From: Rhizophagus sp. LPA8_4_AMF
Lineage: Eukaryota > Glomeromycota > Glomeromycetes > Glomerales > Glomeraceae
Length of the DNA stretch: 32,331 nucleotides
Direction of reading: 5' to 3'
Assembly: GCA_021464525.1 (NCBI GenBank)
Contig: JADRCO010000501.1
Location: 1 to 32,331, forward strand
How positions within the stretch are numbered: the stretch's first letter is position 1; each line of letters starts with the position of its first letter. This document shows positions 23,030 to 32,331 of this stretch, piece by piece. Below the pieces are notes generated by a model. That model was given only the letters and a program-made list of their open reading frames with translations. It searched no databases and was not told the origin of the DNA. Made by a program: the position numbers and the translations under genes.

Positions 23030-23830
23030 ATTTGAGGATGACAAAACTTCCTTTACCTTATATCTTAATCCTATTTTGTGATTTGATATATACTTGAGTA
23101 AAAAAATCTAAATATTTCAGCCAAGATTGCAAGAACATATATTACTAATATCTGGTTAAATATATTATGAAAACTATAAAATTGCACTATTTGAAGTAGA
23201 ATACAGTGAAACTGTTAACAGTTCAGAATTTACATTAAGCAAATTTGAAAAGAAATGTAAAAATTATAAGTTTCTCTTTGCAGACTCAATTTATTTGAAA
23301 TATTAGTATCACTACTGTATTTCTTGTAGATATATAGATTCATTAACTAACATGGATAATTCTTTAGACCATAATCATTTAAACATCATCTGTAATAGCA
23401 CTTTAAAAACTTGAGATGGGACATAATATTATTTGCAACTTTTATATTCTTAATGATCTTGTGTTATGTGAATGAGAAAAATATTATATAATATACTAAT
23501 ATGAATCTATTTATGGCTTACTATTTATTCCACAATCTAATGATGATAAGAAAACAATTTCAACTACTTTGACAAAATGTATTGATTAAAAATCAATTAT
23601 TCTGATAGGATTTGTTAAAAGAAAAAAAAGATTTGGGATTTAATTTGATTTTGCTCAATTATAGATATAGGAAACCAAGCAAGTAAGGTCAGAAAATAAA
23701 TATATATAAAACTGCCATAATTATATTCATCCTAACTTTAATGATGTAGGTTGGGAGAATTTAAAAGCTATAGTTTATAATTTTAATTTAACATCATTTG
23801 ACATTCAAATAATAAGTTTGATGTTAGACA
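23030..23830 (+). pseudogene. Decayed protein-coding remnant, family not recognised
   Basis: Several plus-strand stretches read like protein between stops and frame changes: FEDDKTSFTLYLNP near 23030; YKIALFEVEYSETVNSSEFT and KFEKKCKNYKFLFADSIYL across 23166-23310; MDNSLDHNHLNIICNS near 23350; and NDVGWENLKAIVYNFN near 23740. The 48-codon middle part is the clearest. No family was recognised; it may be a host family gene or part of a mobile element. Confidence 0.35.
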
Positions 23831-25752
23831 CTTAAAATTTAGGGTTGGATCAGTCTCAGTAAAGACCAGTTCTGTATTAGTCTTAGTAGGACTGGTCTTC
23901 ATAGTAGTATTTTGATCTAGATAAAAACCATTATTTAGATTATACAAAAAAAAATCTAGATTCTATCCAGATTAATCCAAATTAATATCTAGGTCAGATA
24001 TTAAATCAAGATAAAAACCAGAATCTGAATTGAATTTACAACTGATTGGCAATAATTTTGGTCAGCATTTATAGTACCAGTCAGATTTAAAATTTAATGT
24101 AATATACCAGTAAGCTTAGCCAATAAAAAAATTTTTACCTGATGGCTAAACTATTTTACCAATATTATGTGATTATTATGTTAGAATTACAAATTTGGCC
24201 AAAATTAACTAAGACTGAATATAGATGTTATTAAAATTATTTTTATAGTTACAGCACATACCGTAATGCCATAATTAAATGCTATAAATTGTAAATACTA
24301 TAATACTGTAATGCTATAATTTAATTTAATGCCATAATGTTATAAATATATATGTCGTAAATGAATAATTAAACTTAATTTCTACTAAGTTTGTAATGCC
24401 AAGTCAATTTTTTTTTGCGTTATATCACGTGATATTACACTAATTTCAAAAAGGAAATTTTGTTCCTCAATAAAATTGAAAAATGGGTTGTATAAGATTA
24501 TATGAGATTTAAAAAAGAAAATATTTCTTGTAGATTATTTAGTATTTGTGAAAATCATGTGATCATTATTAATTACAGCATTTATGGTATTTTATTACGG
24601 TTAGAGTATACCAGAAATCAGCTGATATCTCTTAATTAGTAACCTTAACCTTCCACTCCACCTGATTGAAATCTGATTGGCTAAAAAAAATTTTTATTAT
24701 TAATTGTCTGGAGCTTTAACAAAAGATTATTTATTGTAGCGAACTAGTAAAATTCAAGTACTGATTTAACCCATATTTTTTTCCTTCCTTCCTTCCACCT
24801 ACATTGCAGTATATAAGGACTATATAGAAATAGTATTATTAAAAGTAGTAGATTAGTTAGTAATTGAAATAGTAGTAATTTAGTAACGTAGTAATTTAGG
24901 CAACAAAAGGAAAATAGTTTATCTGGTGGTGCAATAATCACATAATTTTTGTGTAACAGTAGGAATTATTTTGGATTTTAGATCATGTGACTTTGAATCA
25001 CATGATTTGGAAACACAAGAGTTAAAACCAGATTCTTTTTATTACACAGCTACCTTGAAAAACTAGTTTTAGTGAAGAAAATCTTTTGTTTATTATTTGT
25101 TTATTTATTTATAGTTCAAAAAAATTATTTTATTATGAAAAATCAGGAAAATTATTGGAATGTACGAGAAAAAGTGATATTAAAAAATTTTGAGAATTTG
25201 ATCGATATAGATCTTGACTGTTATAAAAAATAAGCGTTTTTGCCTTCCTTTACCTTAGGCTTTTGTTAAATAAATTTGAAATTATTAAATTTTAAAATTG
25301 TTTACTTTTGCTTTAGTGATAGATGGAACTTTAGAAATCTAATTGAATAATAAAATATTAATTATTAAAGGTTACATAAAAGTATGCTCATGATTCGCCT
25401 GAGAGTTAATTAATATTTATAAATTGAAGTATAGTGATGAAAGCTATCACAGTTTATTTTGATAATTAATAGTAAAAACTAAACCAAGTATTCGTATATC
25501 TTTATGTTAATTATCTTGTGTGTTGATAATATGTGGCAGGTATTACCTCACAACGTCACTATAATTTCATATCACTCCTGCTTATTTCCTTTTTGTTTAT
25601 AACACTTTTATTTGTAACACATTTTTGTAACGCATTATTTATTTTTAAACAAGCCACTGCATCATGATTTAATAATGCAATGGATTTTTAACAGTTCCCG
25701 TTTACCTAGTAATTAAATATTATATATAATAACTAATTAGTATTATACAAAT
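23831..25752. other. Non-coding stretch with hairpin, foldback-type repeats and TCACGTGA sites
   Basis: It holds a 9-bp stem hairpin (AAGACCAGT at 23862-23870 with ACTGGTCTT at 23891-23899) and repeats of the TAATGCYATAATT type at about 24264-24345. TCACGTGA (24425-24432) and TCATGTGA (24555-24562) flank a GGAAATTTTGTT core like that in the MITEs. A TATATAAGG box lies near 24810. TCATGTGA at 24983 is paired with TCACATGA at 24998. No gene was recognised. Confidence 0.4.
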
Positions 25753-25875
25753 CTTGACTTCTAGTGATTCAATTTGAACAAACATTTTTTTGTTTTATAA
25801 AGCTAGATTTATAAAACTAAATGAGAGCTATAAATTAAAAAAAAGTTTATTAAAATTGGATCACTAGAAGTCAAG
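25753..25875. mobile_element. Small hairpin-forming MITE
   Basis: CTTGACTTCTAGTGATTCAA at 25753 is matched by the inverted CTTGACTTCTAGTGATCCAA ending at 25875. The 31-bp arms (25753-25783, 25845-25875) have few differences, around a 61-bp AT-rich loop. Weaker similarity continues about 25 bp outward on each side (ATATAATA...), so the element may be longer. No target duplication was identified. Confidence 0.6.
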
Positions 25876-25899
25876 TTAATTGCATTATAATAATTATAT

Positions 25900-26400
25900 A
25901 AAAAAATAATTAAATTACTTATATTTATATTTAAATATATAAATGTTATGTGATATATATAGACCTGATTTGAAGCTTGATTCCTCCTATCTCCTTTTAA
26001 ATCAGCTGATTTTTGGCATACCCCTTAAACGTTCTTTTTTATTTTTTTTAATAGAAACGGTTCCCTGTACTAGTTTTAGGAGTTTTGGACTAATTTTGGT
26101 AGTTTCAAATTAGTTTCAAAGTTTCAGACTAGATTTGGTTTTGGTTTTGGTTTTAGTTTCAGTTTTGAAAACTGGAAAATAATTTTGAGCAGCATCTTTA
26201 TCTTATACATTCTCTTAGTAAGGCTTTTATGAAGTATATTGATAATATTATTAATATATTTATAGTCAGAGTGGAATTTTTTATTAGATATAATTTTGTG
26301 CAAAAAAGTTTGCATGCAAAAATAGATTTATAGCATTGCATCACATCTAATAGGAGATTAGTTAAGCTCTAATCACATGATCAATGGTCACTAAAAGATC
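25900..26400. other. Spacer with TTTTGG simple repeat
   Basis: A short run of TTTTGG/TTTTAG-type repeats lies at about 26080-26160, and a TCACATGA site at 26373-26380. No gene is seen. Confidence 0.45.
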
Positions 26401-26534
26401 TTAATGGTTTTTATCACATAATATAAATAACAAATTCTTTATTAGTTTATTTTGCAATTGCTTATCTTCTAATTTCGCAACTTTGGCTTTAAGTTCAGTA
26501 TTCTCAGCTTTAATTTTATCATCACTAAATTTAA
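26401..26534 (-). pseudogene. 3' fragment of a coiled-coil protein gene
   Basis: The minus strand reads FKFSDDKIKAENTELKAKVA then KLEDKQLQNK, a heptad-like Leu/Glu/Lys coiled coil, and stops at 26401-26403. Proteins of this AENxELKxKVxKLE type are common in Rhizophagus genomes. The fragment lies immediately outside the left end of the MULE, on the same strand as the fragment outside its right end (29337-29446). The two are most simply parts of one gene broken by the insertion. Confidence 0.55.
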
Positions 26535-26761
26535 AAAGTGCTGAACAGCTATATTAATTTAGGTTGTTTTGTGTTGGATAGGTTGAACACCACTTTTTGA
26601 GGCTGAATAGCACTTGATTCTATAGATCTTTACTATTTTTAGGCCAAATATTACACAAATCCAAAAAAGGAAAATTTTCTTCTAACAAAAAATGGAGGTC
26701 GTCTAAAGCGGGGGCAAATCATGTGATACGATTTCAGAATTATCTGTAAGAGTCACGTGAT

Positions 26762-26845
26762 ATTTTGGAAAAAAGTAAAAATATCAATAAAGTAAAAATA
26801 TCAATAAAAAAAATATCAATAAAGTAAAAATACCAATAAATCAAT
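26762..26845. repeat. Short tandem repeat of AAGTAAAAATATCAATA
   Basis: Four near-copies of AAAGTAAAAATATCAATA, 15-19 bp apart, lie inside the MULE, just past the TCACGTGA in its left TIR. Low-complexity DNA continues to about 26900. Confidence 0.7.
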
Positions 26846-26991
26846 AAATCAAAGTTAAATAAAAATCAAATAAATGAAAAATAAATAAAAAAAATTATTT
26901 ATTGTGTAAAAATCGCCTATGTTTATTATATTTATTGTTTTTATTGTTTATTTAAATTTCATATTAAAAATTTAATAATAAAGCTCTTTGC

Positions 26992-29066
26992 TTAAGTTTT
27001 TTCGTTTGAATTATCATCAAAACGCGAGATGATCAGATCCACAGAAGCTTCTAACATAGAAATGAAAGATTGCGTCCTCTCAGCATTGCCCATCTCTTCA
27101 ACACACCAATACCCATCGCGCATTCTTTCAGTTAGTTCGCTCACAGCAATTCTTCGATTTTTGGTGCTTTTCTGTTGCTCTGTTTGAACGTATTTTATAA
27201 ATGATTCCTGGCTTTTATATATTTCAAACCCATTTTCTTTAAAAGTTTCTCGAAACATTTGCCATACATCAGCGGTCAACAATTTATTGCCGTACATATG
27301 CTCGTAAAGAATGTGCTTGCACAGTAGTAAATATTGATGGCGAAACAAGCAGAAATAATCAAGAGAAGAAAGGCCAGGCACACCTTTTCCTTTTTCAAGT
27401 CTATTCATCACGGCACAGGCTTCTTTAACAATTAATTGTTGAAACAGGAAGGAGAACTTTTTTATTTCTTCGAGAATATCATTGTCAACACCGTACGCAG
27501 ATACTTTCTTAATACGAAAATCAAAGGATGTGCTCTCAGCTTCAGATTTTTTTTTATAATCGATATCAACAATGTTGTGAACAGCACCTAAAATACAAAA
27601 AAAGGTTGTGAGTTGGGTATATAGGTTAAATAACCAAAGAAAATCATCACATACCAATCAAACCATGTAATGAAGATGATTTTTTTTTTAATTCACTGTG
27701 AAAAGATTCCAGTGAATTCATTGATGTGACTTGTAAAAGTAGGAGGGAGTGTTAACGAGCCCATAATCCCCATTTCTTTGAATTCTTGGCATAATTTCTT
27801 TTAATATAGCTCTATATAGAAGAGACAGAACAACGATTAATAGCATCCTGAACAAGAAGGTCGCATCCAATCTTTGTCCGTTTGTGCATTATCGCAACTA
27901 TTGTGTCTCAAGTTTTTTTTCATGAATCTTTTGGATCTACGTTCTCATCACATAAATAACGCAAAGGAGAACTTCGCATTCTTGCTCACTAGCGGATATG
28001 CTGGGAAATGCCTTTTTGATGCCCTTAGCTTCAATATTACTATGATCCGAAAGTATGTAACGAGGAGACTAATGGCAACACATATTGCGAATTATTATTA
28101 AAGCTTGTAAAACTGTGTCCGCGTCTTCACTACTTACGAAAAAATGGGCCTCTACGTTTCAACATCCGTAAGTGTTATGAATGTAAAAAGTAAATAGACG
28201 CCAGTCATACCGGTTGGTCTTATGTGTTAAATCCATTAGCGTTAACTATCCATGACGCTTAAGTTTCTTTAGTTGCTTCAGATGCGCAAACACGAAACCT
28301 TTAGTAGACCGTTGTAAGATGCGGTAATTTTTAACAAAATATCCTGTTCTTTTAAATAAGAAACGGATTCCAAAATGTCTTTAAATTTGGATTTTTAACA
28401 AGATGAGTTTCAATAGGCCCGCGAACTTTGTATTTAATGTTCGTAACTTCTTTGCGCTTCAGCTCACGTGTACATTCACCAAGATTTAACTTCAACGTTA
28501 CGTATTTCTTGACAGCAGATGTGATTGCTGAGGGCGAATAATTTTTGGCCACTTCTACTTCAATTAGATCCCTAATGACTTTCAGCTGTTTCATCCTATT
28601 GATTTCTAGTAAAAAATGTGTATGGTTGAAGGAGTTATTATATCGCTTTACTTGAACTTTCTCTGAAGAAGCTATCCATAAAACTTTGATCATCGCAGAA
28701 TATATGCCAGGTGGCTGTGTCTTAGTTATTCGGCGCTTTTTATTTGGGATATTTTTTTTGCCAGATACTCGATTCACAGTGCTTCATAAAATGACAGGCG
28801 AAAATTTTACGAACATCACCATTTACATATTTATATAAGTCCCACTTCGTCCAAATATTCAATACTAACAGCCACCACTCATTATTAAAATCCTCTATTG
28901 GAATCTCTAAAGTACGGTTTACGTTAAAAAGATGATCCCGCTTTTCATCTGGTATGCGATTTGATGTAGACGTTATAATTAAAGGCGCTAAAGAAGAGGA
29001 AGCTGAAGGTATTGACAAAGACATAGGAATTGGTGAAGAAATTATTATTTTTTTCTTTATTTTCAA
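26992..29066 (-). pseudogene. MULE DDE transposase pseudogene
   Basis: Domains in order on the minus strand: an N-terminal Ser/Pro region; a WRKY/GCM1-like zinc finger (C-x5-C in CHFMKHC, H-x-H in NHTHFLLE); and a MULE DDE core with D in LMDLTHKTNRYDW (28231-28233), D in ILSDHSNIEAK (28045-28047) and E in NSLESFHSE (27707-27709). A SWIM-like motif (FCLFRHQYLLLCKH, first Cys lost) and a C-terminal tail ending at 26992 follow. A 67-nt GT-AG intron (27588-27654) between HGLIG and AVHNIVD is intact. The gene is dead: at least three frame changes (near 28770, 28380 and 27900) and stops at 28246, 28159, 28069 and 27937, plus two between about 27740 and 27830. The final 200 codons are open. All three catalytic acids survive. 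Confidence 0.8.
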
Positions 29067-29336
29067 AAGAAAAAAATGTATGATGAAGCCAATTATTTGT
29101 TATTTTCAGAAATCGTATTACACGTAACATGTAATACACAGTTAATTCTGAAATCATATCACATGATTTGCTCCCGCTTTAGACGACCTCCAAAAATGGA
29201 AAAAATCAATTTCATGAACTTCCAAAAAAGGAAATACAAGTTATACAAGTTTTGTATTACAAGTGCTGTTCTATGCATTGTTTTACTAATTTAATGCTGT
29301 TTTATTTCAAAAAATGTTATTCAACCTACCCAACAC

Positions 29337-29446
29337 AAATCAATATGCTGTACAATGGTTTTTAAATTTGCTGATGCAATTTCAAGCTTAGCAATATATT
29401 GTTTTAATGAGTCGATCACTCTAAAATCATTTATTTCTAATTGCAT
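29337..29446 (-). pseudogene. 5' fragment of the coiled-coil protein gene
   Basis: ATG at 29444-29446 opens MQLEINDFRVIDSLKQYIAK then LEIASANLKTIVQHIDL and runs into the MULE end. The sequence is heptad-like, as expected before the fragment at 26401-26534. A TATATAAG box lies about 3 bp upstream of the ATG, close for a promoter, so the true start may differ. Confidence 0.5.
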
Positions 29447-29973
29447 ACTTATATAATGTAGTATTAGAAAGTTAATATTCAAAAATAAAATTCATGTGAT
29501 TTTTCCTCATGATTTGTAAGCAAAATTTGCTAAGAAAACTTTTATTATCTGATGCATAAAGGTAAATTTGTGAAATAGACCATCAGGATCAGTTTTATTA
29601 TAATACAAATAATAATAGTATATCTATAAAAGAATAGACTTATCTATAATTTTGCAATATCTGCTAGTAGACCACTGGCAGTGGTATTCCAAAATCTGGC
29701 ATTCATCCTTACATTTTTAAACTCCTTATCATGTCAGAAGTGAATGACATTTAATCCCCTTTTCTGAAACTTTTCACATGACCAGTATGAATCAGATATA
29801 ACAAAATTTTCACAGGAGAAGTGTATGATCCAAAATTTCTTGAGGATGAAGTTGCTCTTCATACTTAAATACTTGTTCAAAATAGCTATTTAGTTTGGAA
29901 ATTAATGCCATGCATTGCTAATAGTTTAAGAAAAGCTTTCAGATGGAGATTATCAGGTTTTTTTATAGTTAGA
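29447..29973. other. Spacer with weak coding-like scraps
   Basis: A short plus-strand stretch near 29800-29860 reads FTGEVYDPKFLEDEVALHT. It may belong to a decayed gene, but nothing longer supports it. TCATGTGA lies at 29492-29499. Confidence 0.3.
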
Positions 29974-30340
29974 TCACAATTGGGATAATTGTGAACCTTT
30001 TCTAGTAGAGGTGGAAACTAGATATATGATACTAACTTTCTTTTTACAATCAGGGAATGGACACATGTCTAGTCTGGTAATCATGAGCTTCTTCTCGATA
30101 CAAAACCTATGAAACAGATACTCATATGAAAGTATAGTGAATGCTTTGAGAGGAAATACTAAAATATCATTTGTACATTTGAAACATAGCTCTAAATCTG
30201 AAATTTCTTTATCCTTAATTATTTCATTTTTAAGATACTTCAAGATATTATAGGCAAGGTTTCTATGATTGCCTGGTAAGTGATGGCTATATTTTCTCTG
30301 AGACTTGGTAAAATAGATCTTTAGTTGATTTTGAACCTAA
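29974..30340 (-). pseudogene. Broken RING-finger protein gene
   Basis: The minus strand reads LPGNHRNLAYNILKYLKNEI, then LELCFKCTNDILVFPLKAFT, LFHRFCIEKK and CPFPDCKKKV. This is a RING pattern (C-x2-C, then H-x2-C, then C-x4-C). The expected third Cys and first His (CGH in most family members) read S-Y-E, so one zinc site is lost. A stop and a frame change occur upstream of 30260, and a Ser-rich tail (VSTSTRKGSQ) stops at 29974-29976. RING proteins of this form are frequent in Rhizophagus. Its partner is unknown and it is probably inactive. Confidence 0.6.
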
Positions 30341-31469
30341 CATATTTAATTAGTTTAACTCTCATAATCAACTAGCCATCTTACAGAGTTTTATATAGCG
30401 CTGGTATGTGTACAGGAGAAAGATATTACCAGATCCTTATTAGCAATTACTCACAGCATTTCATTGTTAGTTAATCCTTCTTGCAAATTACCTTTCTTAT
30501 ATATATATATACGATATTACAAATATGAGGATTAAAGTGTGGGATCTTTGAGCTGGGATGATTTCATGATTAGCATAGATATCCCCAAACTCCATATGCA
30601 AAATAATGATTGCTGGAAAAAAAATATCCATACCTAAATATTGTTTTGTTAGTATGATAGTAGTGCAAAAAAATTAATGTAAAATATATATGTTAAGCTT
30701 ATGTCACACAGCCTCTATTCAATTGGCAAAAATTTTCTGATATTGATTGCATATTTCAAGTGATCGGTCCATATGACGGGAATTTTAAAGCTAGAAATTT
30801 AAGTCATGATTGAAATTTTTTTACAAAAATAACTTAACTATAAGCCTTGTGAAAAGGGTTGAATAATTAGACAAAGTATATATAAAGCATCTTTATTTTT
30901 CCGATATACACTACTATAATTAATAGTTACACATTATAGTAACAAATAATTACTGTCTAAATTATTTTCATTACTAAATAAGCAAAAACTAAAAACTATA
31001 AAAATAAATGTTCTTTTTCTTTTATCAATGAGAATTCAGAAATAAAGCATTAAAAAAAAATATAAGCAAATTAATTGTAATAATATAATGACTATTATGT
31101 AAAAAAAATTGTTCATAACCTCAACATTTTTGTTGTAAATGATAGAGATTGCAATATAAAAAAATAGAATCTCACATCATAAAGATTTCGTCTATATCTT
31201 CTTCTATTATAAGTGAAATATCATAATTCAGTAGATATAACTACTCTCTTAAATTTTCAGAATAATTGTCAGTTGGAATAAAAGAATGAATTTTCTTTTG
31301 TAATTTTTCTTGTTCCACAAACTCACTTTGAATGATAGCAAAATAATTAAAAATTTTTATATACATATAATTGCATTAAACACAAATGGAATCATATAGA
31401 AGACCAATTCAACAGTAAGATACTTTCTTTTTCCCACTAAAGAAACAGAAAACAATATAAGTCAGTCTT
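30341..31469. other. Long AT-rich stretch without recognised gene
   Basis: No convincing frame on either strand. A GC-richer block with GATCGGTCCATATGACGGGA lies at about 30760-30781 and may be the end of an unrecognised repeat. A TA microsatellite is near 30499-30511. Confidence 0.45.
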
Positions 31470-31652
31470 CTATGATCTGGATACTGTAGATTTTAACATT
31501 TTTACATCCTCAATATTGCAATCAAGGTTGTTGCCAAGGAGTTGACATAAACTGCAGATAGTCATAATTAGTAGTTTTTTGACATTGCCAACCATATGTT
31601 TTTTTGTTGATCTATAAGGAAGTCCAGACATTTCAATATTTAAAAGCTCCAT
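31470..31652 (-). pseudogene. Possible coding remnant of unknown family
   Basis: A 60-codon ATG-started frame reads MELLNIEMSGLPYRSTKKHM, then VGNVKKLLIMTICSLCQLLG and NNLDCNIEDVKMLK. It has a balanced residue mix unlike the composition-driven frames around it. It ends in a stop, and the following DNA has broken coding-like bits. No family was recognised. Confidence 0.3.
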
Positions 31653-31820
31653 TACATCTGATAATCAGAGGATAAGTAAATCTGTTTTTTATTTTCCAAA
31701 ATTACTTGTAAATATGATATTGTTAAGTCAGTTCTTTTATGTTTACAAATGTAAACAAATATAAAGGGTAAGCAGAAGGTTTATTAAAATAAGAAAAATA
31801 ATAAATTAATACAAATAATT

Positions 31821-31966
31821 CAATCAGACATGAATAAAGTATAGTGATACTCTGGAATATACAATCAGACATGAATAAAGAATTAAACAATCATAATGAT
31901 CCAATCAAATGTGAATATAACAATACCATTACCTTGAGTACTTAATTATCAGACACAAATAAAGGA
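31821..31966. repeat. Degenerate 40-bp tandem repeat
   Basis: CAATCAGACATGAATAAAG starts at 31821 and 31862, with diverged forms at 31902 (CAATCAAATGTGAATATA) and about 31946 (ATCAGACACAAATAAAGG). Spacing is 40-45 bp. Confidence 0.7.
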
Positions 31967-32154
31967 TCCATTAATACCTAAATTATTTCATCATGATTCT
32001 TAAACTAAATAACCTAAAACATCTCTCTTTTACATGGAAAATAAATACGTATATTTATATAAAAAAATCCTACATAAAAATATTTCTAATATCAAATATA
32101 ACAAATATATTAAATATGTTTTATATATGTAATATGTTTAGGGTTTTGTTTTTT

Positions 32155-32331
32155 ATCACTATGGTGATATATCGCAAGTCCTCAAATGTCACGTGTTTAG
32201 CAAATTTATCATGTGATTTTATTAGCAATAAATTGTACAAATTAAGTATTAATTAATATTATGACATTTCTTATACATTTTTCTATACATTTTCTATTAA
32301 TACATTCTTTCTATCATAAATTCTAATTAAT
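32155..32331. mobile_element. Left end of a TCACGTG MITE, cut by the window edge
   Basis: ATCACTATGGTGATATATCG at 32155, then GTCACGTG at 32188-32195, matches the TIRs of the MITE at 16910-17285, including the T-rich lead-in GTTTTTT. TCATGTGA follows at 32209-32216. The other end is outside the window. Confidence 0.5.

Larger units (their letters stand above)
26571..29336 (-). mobile_element. Decayed MULE (Mutator-like) DNA transposon
   Basis: The outer ends match as inverted repeats: GTGTTGGATAGGTTGAA at 26571 and GTGTTGGGTAGGTTGAA on the other strand from 29336. A second, stronger inverted block starts TGGAGGTCGTCTAAAGCGGG at 26693 and, on the other strand, at 29192. It continues through GCAAATCATGTGATA and ATTTCAGAATTA. 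The TIR is thus composite, about 190 bp with an unlike middle. The transposase gene lies between, on the minus strand. No target duplication survives at the chosen ends, which fits an old copy. Confidence 0.8.

Noticed and set aside
26080-26160. Telomere-like TTTTGG repeats
   Set aside because: Too short and irregular, with mixed TTTTGG, TTTTAG and TTTCAG units, and flanked by ordinary sequence.
26992-27657. Treating this 221-codon frame as a complete gene with its own start
   Set aside because: The first 23 codons are the intron at 27588-27654; the rest is the 3' exon of the broken transposase.
27874-28101. 75-residue plus-strand frame
   Set aside because: It is antisense to the MULE transposase core, which explains its good composition.
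14600-32331. LTR retroelement, LINE or virus-derived element
   Set aside because: I found no paired LTRs, no reverse-transcriptase YxDD-type block, no capsid or integrase motif and no poly(A)-tailed LINE end; the recognised elements have inverted ends.

Overview
This window looks like nuclear DNA of an arbuscular mycorrhizal fungus of the Rhizophagus/Glomus kind (Glomeromycotina). The clues are very AT-rich DNA full of poly(A/T) runs, genes split by short GT-AG introns, and a kinase with the arrangement common in that group (a CxxC...CxxC knuckle just before a tyrosine-kinase-like domain). Degenerate MULE transposon DNA and decayed family genes support the same reading. The species call is inference; no search could be run.

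Left part (1-10 kb). Only two host genes look sound. The first is the 3' part of a kinase-like gene (88-2467, +), whose catalytic loop reads HGN instead of HRD, so it is probably a pseudokinase. The second is a complete seven-exon MET17/MET25-type O-acetylhomoserine sulfhydrylase gene (5106-7088, -), with a 20-nt microexon. Around them lie AT-rich spacers, a TIR-bearing MITE (8201-8619) and a short hypothetical reading frame (9108-9413).

Middle part (10-14.6 kb). There is no credible gene. A two-copy 161-bp tandem repeat is followed by a 2.4-kb array. On the minus strand this array repeats pyrimidine tract + TTTTGTAG more than 20 times, often with GTRAGT-like sequence in front, so it reads like a string of splice acceptors and donors around mini-exons. 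A broken tRNA-like sequence sits in the array. It passes into a second array of AACGTT hairpins.

Nested transposons (14.6-23 kb). A repeat family with short coding remnants occurs three times. One copy (15.1-15.8 kb) is uninterrupted. The second is split by a 3.6-kb element (16116-19711) and a 1.5-kb foldback-like element (19744-21229). The third, inverted, is split by a 240-bp element that in turn holds a 610-bp MITE with an exact 9-bp target duplication and about 130-bp TIRs. All six TIR differences are CpG versus TpG/CpA.

Right part (23-32.3 kb). A decayed MULE DNA transposon (26571-29336) has TIRs and a broken DDE transposase gene. It appears to sit inside a coiled-coil gene remnant. Further right are a broken RING-finger gene, other coding scraps and the start of another MITE at the edge. 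The palindrome TCACGTGA and its deamination products TCACATGA/TCATGTGA recur through the non-coding DNA, mostly in the mobile elements, and link the MULE with the MITEs.
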